From positions 1 through 8,735 of the forward strand of contig JAOPYS010000105.1 in assembly GCA_025964465.1 (NCBI GenBank): 8,735 nt of DNA. Reading direction: 5' to 3'. The notes beneath the pieces are model-generated. The model saw only the letters and a list, made by a program, of their open reading frames with translations. It made no database searches and was not told where the DNA came from. Shown here piece by piece: positions 1 through 5,512 of the stretch. The DNA is from Thermoleophilia bacterium (GTDB lineage Bacteria > Actinomycetota > Thermoleophilia > Gaiellales > SKUG01). The position numbers and the translations under genes were made by a program. Each line of letters opens with the position of its first letter. Within the stretch, counting starts at the first letter, position 1.

Positions 1-760
1 CCGTTGCGACGATCGCGTCCTCGTACGCTGCCGCCAGCTCGGCGTCCCCGGGCTCGGAGGCGCCCCGCGCGGCGCGGTCGCGCACGGCGACCGCGAGGGC
101 GGTCTTGAGCCCCGAGAAGCTCGTGTCGAGCGTGTCGTGGTGCACCATCGCCGGGGTGAAGGCGAGGTCGCCGAGGTCGCCAGCGGTCGCCGCCAACGCG
201 GCCAGTGACGGCCCGGTCGGCGGGTCGAGCCCCAGCAGGCGCGCGCCCTTGTCGAAGGCCTCGCCCGCCGCGTCGTCGCGCGTGGTGCCGAGCAGCGTCA
301 GCCCCATCCGCTCGTCCACGTCCAGCGCGAGGGTGTGCCCGCCGCTCACGAGCAGGCACAGGAACGGCGGCTCGAGGTTCGCGTCCGGGTCGAGCAACGC
401 GCTGGCCACGTGGCCGAGCAGGTGGTCGACCGCGATGAGCGGCACGCCTGCCGCCCACGCGCGCGCCTTGGCCCCGGCGATGCCGACGAGGAGCGCACCG
501 ACCAGACCCGGCCCCTGGGTCACGGCGACGGCGTCCACCGCGGCGACCCGCTCGAGGCCCGAGCGATCGAGCACGTCGCGCACGACCAGGTCGAGCAGTT
601 CCAGGTGCCGGCGCGATGCGATCTCCGGCACCACGCCCCCGAACCGGGCGTGCAGCTCGGCCTGGGTCGCGACCGACTCGGCGAGCACCTCCCGGCCGCG
701 CACGATCGCCGCGGCGGTCTCATCGCACGAGCTCTCGATGGCGAGGATGGTGCGCGTCAC
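1..760 (-). CDS. tsaD: tRNA N6-adenosine threonylcarbamoyltransferase TsaD, 3' end missing
   Basis: TsaD transfers the threonylcarbamoyl group from TC-AMP to A37 of ANN-decoding tRNAs, giving t6A. It acts in the cytoplasm with TsaB and TsaE. The visible 253 residues show the family well: IESSCDET (8-15), the metal-binding pair H113 and H117 in DHLLGH, SGGHT (139-143), DDAAGEAFDKGARLLGL (from 161) and FSGLKT (215-220). The usual length is about 340 residues, so roughly 90 C-terminal residues, including the last metal-ligand Asp, lie beyond the left edge. The start is the GTG at 760-758, chosen because the family N-terminus follows directly. It overlaps the tsaB-rimI stop in a GTGA. No good Shine-Dalgarno is visible, so translation is probably coupled to the gene before it. 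It is the last visible gene of the minus-strand operon. Identity is secure. Confidence 0.95.
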   Translation of the reverse strand, partial: MTRTILAIESSCDETAAAIVRGREVLAESVATQAELHARFGGVVPEIASRRHLELLDLVVRDVLDRSGLERVAAVDAVAVTQGPGLVGALLVGIAGAKARAWAAGVPLIAVDHLLGHVASALLDPDANLEPPFLCLLVSGGHTLALDVDERMGLTLLGTTRDDAAGEAFDKGARLLGLDPPTGPSLAALAATAGDLGDLAFTPAMVHHDTLDTSFSGLKTALAVAVRDRAARGASEPGDAELAAAYEDAIVAT

Positions 761-1836
761 GTGGCCACCGCCCGGGTCGCGAGGCCGGCAGGCCGCAGCA
801 TCACGATGGCGTCCTCGCCCGTCTCGGCGTAGTAGCGCCGGCGGCGCCCGCGCGCCTCGAACCCGCGCCGGGCGTAGAGGGCGATCGCGGCGTCGTTGCC
901 GTCACGCACCTCGAGCACCCACCCCTCCTCCGCCCCGAGCTGGGCGCTGCGCTCGAGCAGGGCGTCGACGAGCCGCCCGGCGATGCCGCGCCGGCGCGCG
1001 CGCGGGTCGACGAGCACGTTCATCACGTGCCACGTGCCGCCGATGCGCGACGCCAGCGCCGCACCCAGCAGGTCGTCTCCCTCGCGCGCCGCGAGGCGCA
1101 CGGCGTCCGCGTCCGGGCGCGCCAGCTCCTCCGTGTACATCCCGCGGGTCCACGGCGTGGCGAAGCAGCGTCGCTCGAGCACAAGCAGGCGGTCGAGGTC
1201 GCCCGGCTCGAGCGCGTCCACGCGCACGTCCATGCGGCGCGGCTCGGCGTCCGGGGATCGTCCGTAGCTGGGGACGACGGCGAGCGGGTCGCCGCCCCCT
1301 GCGTCGGAGTCGGCGAGCACGTCGCGGGCCGCGCGAGCGAGCGACTCGGGCGTCGGCGCATCCGCGCCGACCCGCCGGGCGTCGCCGACCACGGCGTCGA
1401 CCTCGGCGACCGGCACCACCTCGAGGGGGCCGCAGGCCTCGAACCGACCGCCCTCGGTAAGCCGCCACGGGCGCGCGAACCGCTCGCCCCGGCGCGCGTC
1501 GAGCACGGACCAGACGGGCTCGCCCCCTGCCTCCTCAACGTCGATCGCCGCCACCGCCAACCCCGAGTCGACGCCATGCAGCGGGATGCCGAGCGTCTCG
1601 GCCAGGCCACGCGCGGTGGCCACCCCGACGCGCAGGCCGGTGAACCCGCCCGGGCCCGTGCCGACCACGACCGCCTCGAGCGAGGCGGGGCCGGCATCGG
1701 CGAGCAGCTCGTCGACCGCCTGCACCAAGCCCTGGGCGCGACCCACGTTCGCGGTGCCGCGGACGGAGCCGGTGGCGGGGTCGAGCAGCGCGACCACGAG
1801 CGTGGTGGTGGCGGTATCGAGGAGGAGGATCGACAC
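757..1836 (-). CDS. tsaB: TsaB-RimI fusion: t6A complex subunit joined to a ribosomal-protein-type N-acetyltransferase
   Basis: This is one 359-residue protein with two domains. Residues 1 to about 200 are TsaB, the catalytically silent ASKHA-fold partner that dimerises with TsaD. The marks are LLLDTAT near the start, GPGGFTGLRVG (61-71), DARRGE (113-118) and YGRSPDAEP near 191-199. Residues from about 203 to the end are a GNAT acetyltransferase of the RimI type. The acetyl-CoA loop R281-x2-G284-x-A286 follows VMNVLVDP, and LEVRDGN..AI.LY.RRGF lies near 308-326. RimI acetylates the N-terminus of ribosomal protein S18 in E. coli. Its target here is unknown. The linker is only a few residues and the reading frame runs through both halves, so the fusion is seen directly. 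The GTG start at 1836 gives the exact TsaB N-terminus. A weak AGG lies 9 bases upstream, on the tsaE stop. Such fusions are known in actinobacteria. Confidence 0.93.
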   Translation of the reverse strand: MSILLLDTATTTLVVALLDPATGSVRGTANVGRAQGLVQAVDELLADAGPASLEAVVVGTGPGGFTGLRVGVATARGLAETLGIPLHGVDSGLAVAAIDVEEAGGEPVWSVLDARRGERFARPWRLTEGGRFEACGPLEVVPVAEVDAVVGDARRVGADAPTPESLARAARDVLADSDAGGGDPLAVVPSYGRSPDAEPRRMDVRVDALEPGDLDRLLVLERRCFATPWTRGMYTEELARPDADAVRLAAREGDDLLGAALASRIGGTWHVMNVLVDPRARRRGIAGRLVDALLERSAQLGAEEGWVLEVRDGNDAAIALYARRGFEARGRRRRYYAETGEDAIVMLRPAGLATRAVAT

Positions 1837-1846
1837 GACCGCGAGC

Positions 1847-2323
1847 CTATCGACGGTCGCCGCGCAGGGCGGCGACCACGTCGGCCAGGGTGCGCGCTGC
1901 GGGCGGGGCCAGCCGTGCGACGCGCGAGCCCTCCTCCACCGTGTCCAGCTCGAGGCGCCAGGTCGGGCGGTCGGCGACCCAGGGTCGCAGCGCAGCGGGC
2001 CACTCGACGCAGGCGATGCCCGAGTCGAAGTAGGGCTCGAGGTCGCCCCAGGCCGCGTCGTCGAGCTCGCCCACGGTGCGGTACAGGTCGAGGTGGGCGA
2101 GCAGGCGGCCGTCGGCGAGGGCGTACTGGTGGGCGACTGTGTAGGTGGGGCTGCGTGCCGGCTCGACCCCACCGAGCGCCTGGACGAGCAGCGCGACGAA
2201 CGTGGTCTTGCCGGCGCCCATGTCACCCACGAGCTCGAGCACGTCGCCGTCCTCCAGCAGGGGGGCGAGCCGGTGCGCGAACGCTGCCGTGGCACCGAGG
2301 TCGGGGAGGGAGCGGACGATCAC
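1847..2323 (-). CDS. tsaE: tRNA threonylcarbamoyladenosine biosynthesis ATPase TsaE
   Basis: TsaE is the P-loop ATPase that binds the TsaB-TsaD dimer and resets it between rounds of t6A synthesis. The protein has 158 residues, normal for the family. Visible motifs are the Walker A loop GDMGAGKTT (33-41), SPTYTVAHQY (58-67), HLDLYR (77-82) and the late VEWP (106-109). The C-terminal LADVVAAL is an ordinary helical end. The GTG start at 2323 overlaps the glycosylase stop in a GTGA. The same frame stays open further upstream, but that part is read inside the glycosylase gene and has no TsaE character. Ten bases separate its TAG stop from tsaB. Having tsaE, tsaB and tsaD in a row is the usual bacterial order. 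Confidence 0.95.
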   Translation of the reverse strand: MIVRSLPDLGATAAFAHRLAPLLEDGDVLELVGDMGAGKTTFVALLVQALGGVEPARSPTYTVAHQYALADGRLLAHLDLYRTVGELDDAAWGDLEPYFDSGIACVEWPAALRPWVADRPTWRLELDTVEEGSRVARLAPPAARTLADVVAALRGDRR

Positions 2324-3114
2324 GGCAGCTCGAACGCCAGTTGGGGCGGCCCGTCGGGGTCGGCGTCGAACCCGCTCACCGCGGGGGCGTCGTCCCGCAT
2401 GGCAACGTTGCTCGCGTCGTGCGCGGGGTCGATCGAGGGGGCGGTGACCGGCGCGACGCGGCGGGCATCGGCACGTGCGCCGCCGAGCAGTCGGCGAAGC
2501 GCGCGGGCATCGGTGCGCAGCTCGTCGACCAGGGCGGGCACGTGCAGCGCAGCCGCCGGGTGGTAGAGCGGCCACACGACGATGTCGCGCCCACGCACCT
2601 GCGCGTGCACGACGGCGCCGTGCGCGTCGGCGAGCGACTCCTGGCGGCCCGTCACGAGCCGCAGGGCGAGCGACCCGAGCGTCACCACGACGGCGGGCTC
2701 CACCAGTGCCAGCTCGCGGAACAGCCAGCCCTCGCAGGCCTCGACCTCGTCGGGAAATGGCGTGCGCCCGGTCGGAGGGCGGCACTTCACGACGCTGGTC
2801 AGGAAGACCTCGTCGCGCGTGAGCCCCGCCTCGGCGAGCACCTCGTCGAACAGTCCGCCCACGCGGCCCGCGAGCAGGCGCCCCTCGCGGTCCTCGTGGT
2901 ACCCGGGCGCCTCCGACACCACGAGCACCTCGGCGTCGTGCGGGCCGGACCCGACGACGACCATGGTGCGGTCACGGGAGAGCCGGCACAGCTCGCACGC
3001 GCTCGCGTGCGCCTCGAGCTGCTCCACCGTGGTCAGGTCCCCCGCGCGGACGCGGCCGGACCCCCTGCCCTCGCGCGCCCGCGCGCGTGGCGCTGCGGGC
3101 TCGCCGGGCTGCAT
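2320..3114 (-). CDS. Uracil-DNA glycosylase superfamily protein, family 4-like iron-sulfur type, with altered pocket
   Basis: Family 4 glycosylases remove uracil from DNA to start base-excision repair and carry a 4Fe-4S cluster. The four expected cysteines are present: C40-x2-C43, C111 in KCRPP, and C127. Motif A reads SEAPG (67-71, E68) followed by HED, and motif B is HPAAAL with H185. The 264 residues exceed the usual ~200. There is an Arg-rich N-terminus (about 1-25) and a low-complexity tail from about 210. Two positions differ from what I recall of the family: the uracil-stacking Phe of GxPFVG is L81, and the Asn of TNVVKCRPP is S107. Substrate range may therefore differ. EAPG argues against family 5, and KCRPP without a KRRIH loop argues against UdgX. 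The ATG start shares its A with the stop of the preceding gene (TGATG). The DNA-repair role is inferred from family only. Confidence 0.85.
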   Translation of the reverse strand: MQPGEPAAPRARAREGRGSGRVRAGDLTTVEQLEAHASACELCRLSRDRTMVVVGSGPHDAEVLVVSEAPGYHEDREGRLLAGRVGGLFDEVLAEAGLTRDEVFLTSVVKCRPPTGRTPFPDEVEACEGWLFRELALVEPAVVVTLGSLALRLVTGRQESLADAHGAVVHAQVRGRDIVVWPLYHPAAALHVPALVDELRTDARALRRLLGGARADARRVAPVTAPSIDPAHDASNVAMRDDAPAVSGFDADPDGPPQLAFELP

Positions 3115-3365
3115 CAGCCGCAACCGCCGCAGCCGCCGCCGCAGCACCCGCCGCTGCGGGCCTGGCCGGCGGGCCCGGGCAGGCAGCCGTCGACCTGGAT
3201 GGCCGTGCCCCCGCTCGAGACCTTCGTCCGGAACGGCGAGTACAGCTTCACGACGTCTGCCGAGCTGCACCCGGGGCAGGCCTGGTCGTCCATCGGCGCG
3301 TCGATGCCGAGCAGGTCGTCGTAGCGGTTGTCGCAGTCGCGACACAGGAATTCGTAGACGGGCAC
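3114..3365 (-). CDS. FmdB-family zinc-ribbon protein
   Basis: This is a small protein of 83 residues that begins MPVYEFLC, the hallmark of the FmdB/CxxC_CxxC_SSSS family. A zinc ribbon is formed by C8-x2-C11 and C30-x2-C33, followed by SSADVVKLYSPF. After a linker the tail from residue 72 is almost only Gly and Cys, with C74, C75, C79 and C82, a Cys/Gly-rich ending common in this family and possibly metal-binding. Members are often called putative regulators, but the molecular role is not established. The GTG start at 3365 gives the exact family N-terminus and has an AAAGGA Shine-Dalgarno 10 bases upstream. It is the first gene of the minus-strand operon. Its stop overlaps the ATG of the glycosylase gene by one base, so the two are probably translationally coupled. 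Confidence 0.9.
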   Translation of the reverse strand: MPVYEFLCRDCDNRYDDLLGIDAPMDDQACPGCSSADVVKLYSPFRTKVSSGGTAIQVDGCLPGPAGQARSGGCCGGGCGGCG

Positions 3366-3375
3366 CGGGTCGTGT

Positions 3376-3381
3376 TCCTTT
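3376..3381 (-). promoter_or_regulatory. Ribosome binding site of the fmdB-like gene
   Basis: AAAGGA on the minus strand lies 10 bases before the GTG at 3365. It supports this start and shows that the operon's first gene has a real leader, unlike the divergent gene at 3467. Confidence 0.6.
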
Positions 3382-3385
3382 CGGG

Positions 3386-3412
3386 GCAGCCGGGCTGGCT
3401 TCGCTCGGCTGC
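3386..3412 (-). other. Hairpin in the 5' leader of the minus-strand operon
   Basis: A perfect 7-base inverted repeat, GCAGCCG (3386-3392) and CGGCTGC (3406-3412), surrounds a 13-base loop. If transcription starts about 7 bases after the -10 box at 3419-3424, this hairpin forms the very 5' end of the mRNA, just before the ribosome binding site. It could stabilise the transcript. No known riboswitch is recognised. Confidence 0.4.
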
Positions 3413-3418
3413 GTCCGA

Positions 3419-3424
3419 AGTGTA
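3419..3424 (-). promoter_or_regulatory. Predicted -10 box of the fmdB-udg-tsaE-tsaB/rimI-tsaD operon
   Basis: The minus strand reads TACACT, a good actinobacterial TAnnnT -10 hexamer, about 54 bases before the GTG at 3365. No clear -35 hexamer is seen. It faces away from an identical box at 3454-3459, with 29 bases between them. Prediction from motif and position only. Confidence 0.5.
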
Positions 3425-3453
3425 TCGGGCACGGCGGTTTCCGGCGCCGGCCC

Positions 3454-3459
3454 TACACT
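3454..3459 (+). promoter_or_regulatory. Predicted -10 box of the DUF2520/panC-like pair, leaderless spacing
   Basis: TACACT ends 7 bases before the GTG at 3467, which puts the expected transcription start on or next to the first base of the start codon. No Shine-Dalgarno lies between. This is the classic arrangement of a leaderless mRNA, common in actinobacteria. No convincing -35 hexamer is seen. Confidence 0.6.
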
Positions 3460-3466
3460 CCATCGG

Positions 3467-4390
3467 GTGACGGAACTCGAGCTCGGTCCCCTGCGGTTCG
3501 GCATCATCGGTGCCGGCCGCCTCGGCTGCACGATCGGCCGTGCCCTGCAGGCGCGGGGCTTCGGGGTCGTGCACGCCTCGAGCGCATCGCCCGACGGGCG
3601 CGAGCGTGCCGCACACGTGCTCGACGTGCCGGTCCACGAGGACCCCGTCGCCGCCGCATCCCAGGTCGACTGCATCGTGCTGTGCGTCCCGGACGACCGC
3701 CTCGACGCCGTGGTGCAGCGCCTCACGCAGCGCCCCGCGGACGCGTCGCCCATCCAGCTGCGGGTCGTGTCCACCAGCGCGGACGGCGGGCTGCGCGCCC
3801 TCGCTCCGCTCGCGCGGCTCGGGCACCTGGTCTCCGTGCTGCACCCGGTCGCCTCGGTCGCCGACGACGCGGCCGATCCCGCGGTGCTGGTCGGGGCGGG
3901 CGCCGCGGTCGGTGCCGACGACGAGCCCGGCCGCGTGTTCGCACACGCGCTCGCGCACGCGCTGGGGCTGCACCCCTTCGACCTCACCGAGGCGGCGTGG
4001 CCGCTGCACGCCGCGGCGCGCACCGCCGCCGCCAACCTCGTCGCGGCCACGTTCGGCGTGGCCCAGTCGCTCGCCGCCGAGGCGGGGGTCCATCCCGACG
4101 TGGCACGCGCCGGCTACGGCCGCCTCGCGCAGGCGAGCATCGAGCGGTGCATCCGCGCGGGCGCCGACTCCGCCATCGGTGGTGCGATCGTGCGCGGCGA
4201 CGCCGCCTCCCTCGCGCGCCAGCTCGACGGGGTTGCCGGCGCGCTGCCGGGCGCGACGGAGTTCATGCGCGAGGGGCTGCGCAGCGCGGTCAGCCGCGTT
4301 GCGATGGCCGGTCGCATCGACGTGGCGGCGAGCCACGATCTGGAGGCGGCGATCGGCGCCGCCGCACGGAGCGGGGAGGGCGCGACATGA
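3467..4390 (+). CDS. Rossmann-fold DUF2520 protein, putative NAD(P)-dependent reductase
   Basis: The 307-residue protein has an N-terminal dinucleotide-binding fold with G15-x-G17-x2-G20 in GIIGAGRLG, followed by a VVHASSAS segment where the cofactor ribose or phosphate would bind. IVLCVPDD lies near residues 68-75. SVLHPVASV and the helical half with LHAAARTAAANLV and GGAIVRGD match the DUF2520 C-terminal domain. The reaction is not established. The fold resembles ketopantoate reductase-like and F420-dependent oxidoreductase proteins, and this family commonly sits directly before panC (the Mycobacterium tuberculosis Rv3603c-panC-panD order). A role near pantothenate synthesis is therefore an inference from context. 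The GTG at 3467 fits the leaderless promoter. The frame is open for hundreds of bases upstream, but that DNA is the opposite-strand operon. The stop overlaps the next start in an ATGA. Confidence 0.85.
   Translation: MTELELGPLRFGIIGAGRLGCTIGRALQARGFGVVHASSASPDGRERAAHVLDVPVHEDPVAAASQVDCIVLCVPDDRLDAVVQRLTQRPADASPIQLRVVSTSADGGLRALAPLARLGHLVSVLHPVASVADDAADPAVLVGAGAAVGADDEPGRVFAHALAHALGLHPFDLTEAAWPLHAAARTAAANLVAATFGVAQSLAAEAGVHPDVARAGYGRLAQASIERCIRAGADSAIGGAIVRGDAASLARQLDGVAGALPGATEFMREGLRSAVSRVAMAGRIDVAASHDLEAAIGAAARSGEGAT
4373..4380 (+). promoter_or_regulatory. Ribosome binding site of the panC-like gene
   Basis: GGGGAGGG lies 6 bases before the ATG at 4387, inside the end of the DUF2520 gene. 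It fixes the start of the PanC-like protein and suggests it is well translated despite its unusual active site. Confidence 0.65.
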
Positions 4391-5190
4391 GGGTCATCAC
4401 CACGGCGGCCGAGGTCCGCCACCAGGTCGAGGTCGCCCACGGTCGCGGCGACCGCGTCGGTCTCGTCACCACGCGCGGCGACCTGCACGACGGGCACGCC
4501 GCCATCATCCGCACCGCGCACGCGCAGTGCGACCTCGTGCTGTGCACGATCGTGCGCCCCGACGGGTCACCCGCCTTCCACGAGGCCGCTGACGAGGCCG
4601 TCGCCCGCGGCGCCGGCGCGCACCTGCTCTGGCGGCCGGCGCCCGGCCCACTCGTCGCGCGCGCCTCCGTGCAGGTCGTGCCCACCCGCAACCCCGAGCT
4701 CGCGCCGCTGGCCACCGCCGCCGCGCAGCAGCTCGGCATCGCGCGCCCCGACGTCGCCTACGCGGGCGAGGAGCACTTCGACCACGCCCGCCTGCTGCGC
4801 GACGTCGCCCGCGACCTGCTGCTCGACGTCGAGGTGCGCACCGTGCCCACGCCGCGCGACCCCGACGGCCTGCCGCTCGGCGTCGCCACCCGCACCCTCG
4901 ACGCCTCCGGTCGCGACGCCGCCCGCGCCGTCCCCGAGGCGCTCGACCTGGTGGCGCGCTCGGTCGCCGACGGGGAGCACTCGCTGTTCCGCCTGCGCGC
5001 CCGCGCCGAGGCGCGGCTGGCGGATGCCGGCGCGGCGCTCGACGTCGAGGACGTCGCCACCGTCGACCCCGCGAGCTTCGAGCCGGTGGACGTGTTCGAC
5101 CAGCCGGTGCTGCTCGTCGTCCGGGCCCGCGTGGGCGACGTCGCGCTCGTCGATTCGCGCATGCTCGTCCGCGACGCGGTGTCGACCTGA
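4387..5190 (+). CDS. panC: PanC-family (pantoate-beta-alanine ligase-like) protein with eroded active site
   Basis: PanC joins pantoate and beta-alanine using ATP. Homology is clear over the 267 residues. GLVTTRGDLHDGH (25-37) keeps the nucleotidyl-transfer H34-x2-H37 pair, PDVAYAGEE lies near 121-129, PTPRDPDGLPL near 154-164, and a normal C-terminal domain has VDPASFEPVD and LLVVRARVGDVALVDSRML. Most other catalytic positions are changed. PTMG becomes TTRG. The NPTQF loop becomes RPDGS (57-61). GEKDYQQ becomes GEEHFDH (127-133). SSRN becomes GVAT in an ungapped alignment (165-168). The RPGHF-GV-T stretch is not recognisable, and about 20 residues are missing before GEE. Yet the frame is intact and has a strong ribosome binding site. 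It is either a repurposed paralogue or an inactive one. panD is not next to it. Family membership is secure, but ligase activity is doubtful. Confidence 0.8.
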   Translation: MRVITTAAEVRHQVEVAHGRGDRVGLVTTRGDLHDGHAAIIRTAHAQCDLVLCTIVRPDGSPAFHEAADEAVARGAGAHLLWRPAPGPLVARASVQVVPTRNPELAPLATAAAQQLGIARPDVAYAGEEHFDHARLLRDVARDLLLDVEVRTVPTPRDPDGLPLGVATRTLDASGRDAARAVPEALDLVARSVADGEHSLFRLRARAEARLADAGAALDVEDVATVDPASFEPVDVFDQPVLLVVRARVGDVALVDSRMLVRDAVST

Positions 5191-5257
5191 CCGCTGGGGA
5201 GCCACTCGTCGCGCGTCATGCGCCGGCCCTCCAGCGTCATTCGCAACGCAATCGATC

Positions 5258-5264
5258 GGAAGGG
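5258..5264 (+). promoter_or_regulatory. Ribosome binding site of the Flp pilin gene
   Basis: GGAAGGG with a 5-base spacer before the ATG at 5270 picks this start over other codons in the open frame. The 79-base gap after the panC-like stop contains no TAnnnT box I can defend, so the gene may be read from upstream or from a promoter I do not recognise. Confidence 0.7.
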
Positions 5265-5269
5265 CAATC

Positions 5270-5440
5270 ATGCAGCGCAGGACCTGGGGAGGGGCTGCGC
5301 CGCGCACGGACGAGGACGGTCAGACGATGGTGGAGTACGCAGTCGTGCTCGCCGTCATCACGATCGCGATCGTGGTCGGGTTCATGACCCTCGGCAACAG
5401 CGCCGGGAGCCTCATGGACAAGGTGACCACGTACCTGTGA
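5270..5440 (+). CDS. Flp/type IVb prepilin
   Basis: This short gene encodes 56 residues. The first 17 form a charged leader ending in G17. The mature part would begin QTMVEY, so Glu is at position +5 after the cleavage site, as in Flp and other type IV prepilins cut by a TadV/PilD-type peptidase. A single hydrophobic helix follows (about 21-42, YAVVLAVITIAIVVGFMTL), then a short SAGSLMDKV tail. The mature protein would be about 39 residues, on the small side for Flp. Flp subunits polymerise into Tad pili for adhesion, but none of the assembly genes (tadA, tadB, tadC, rcpA, tadV, TadE-type) are in this window. It could be an orphan or remote part of a tad locus. It lies between a panC-like gene and uvrA and converges on uvrA. 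Confidence 0.88.
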   Translation: MQRRTWGGAAPRTDEDGQTMVEYAVVLAVITIAIVVGFMTLGNSAGSLMDKVTTYL

Positions 5441-5492
5441 CGCACACCGTGCCCGGCGCTCGTCGGGGTGGGATCGAGCCGTCGCCGCGGCA

Positions 5493-5512
5493 GGGCTGAC
5501 CCGGGTCAGCCC
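5493..5512. terminator. Probable bidirectional terminator between flp and uvrA
   Basis: A perfect 20-base palindrome (10-base arms GGGCTGACCC) lies 52 bases after the flp stop, between convergent genes. Partly matching GC-rich flanks (GCGGCA and GCTGCGGC) could lengthen the stem. There is no T-run on either strand, as is common for actinobacterial terminators. The uvrA stop codon (TCA on the plus strand at 5506-5508) lies inside the right arm. Confidence 0.6.

Noticed and set aside
3114..3170. GC-rich CCGCCGCAG-like repeats at the end of the fmdB-like gene
   Set aside because: They simply encode the Gly/Cys-rich tail and need no separate explanation.
105..3324. Long plus-strand frames (451 and 902 codons) across the t6A operon
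   Set aside because: They are Arg/Pro/Ala-rich low-complexity shadows opposite five recognisable minus-strand genes.
2582..3466. Upstream extension of the DUF2520 frame
   Set aside because: The frame is open, but the sequence belongs to the opposite-strand glycosylase and zinc-ribbon genes. The promoter and Rossmann start point to GTG 3467.
5191..5269. Own promoter for the Flp gene
   Set aside because: The gap has no TAnnnT hexamer. CATTCG and CAATCG are too far from consensus to call.
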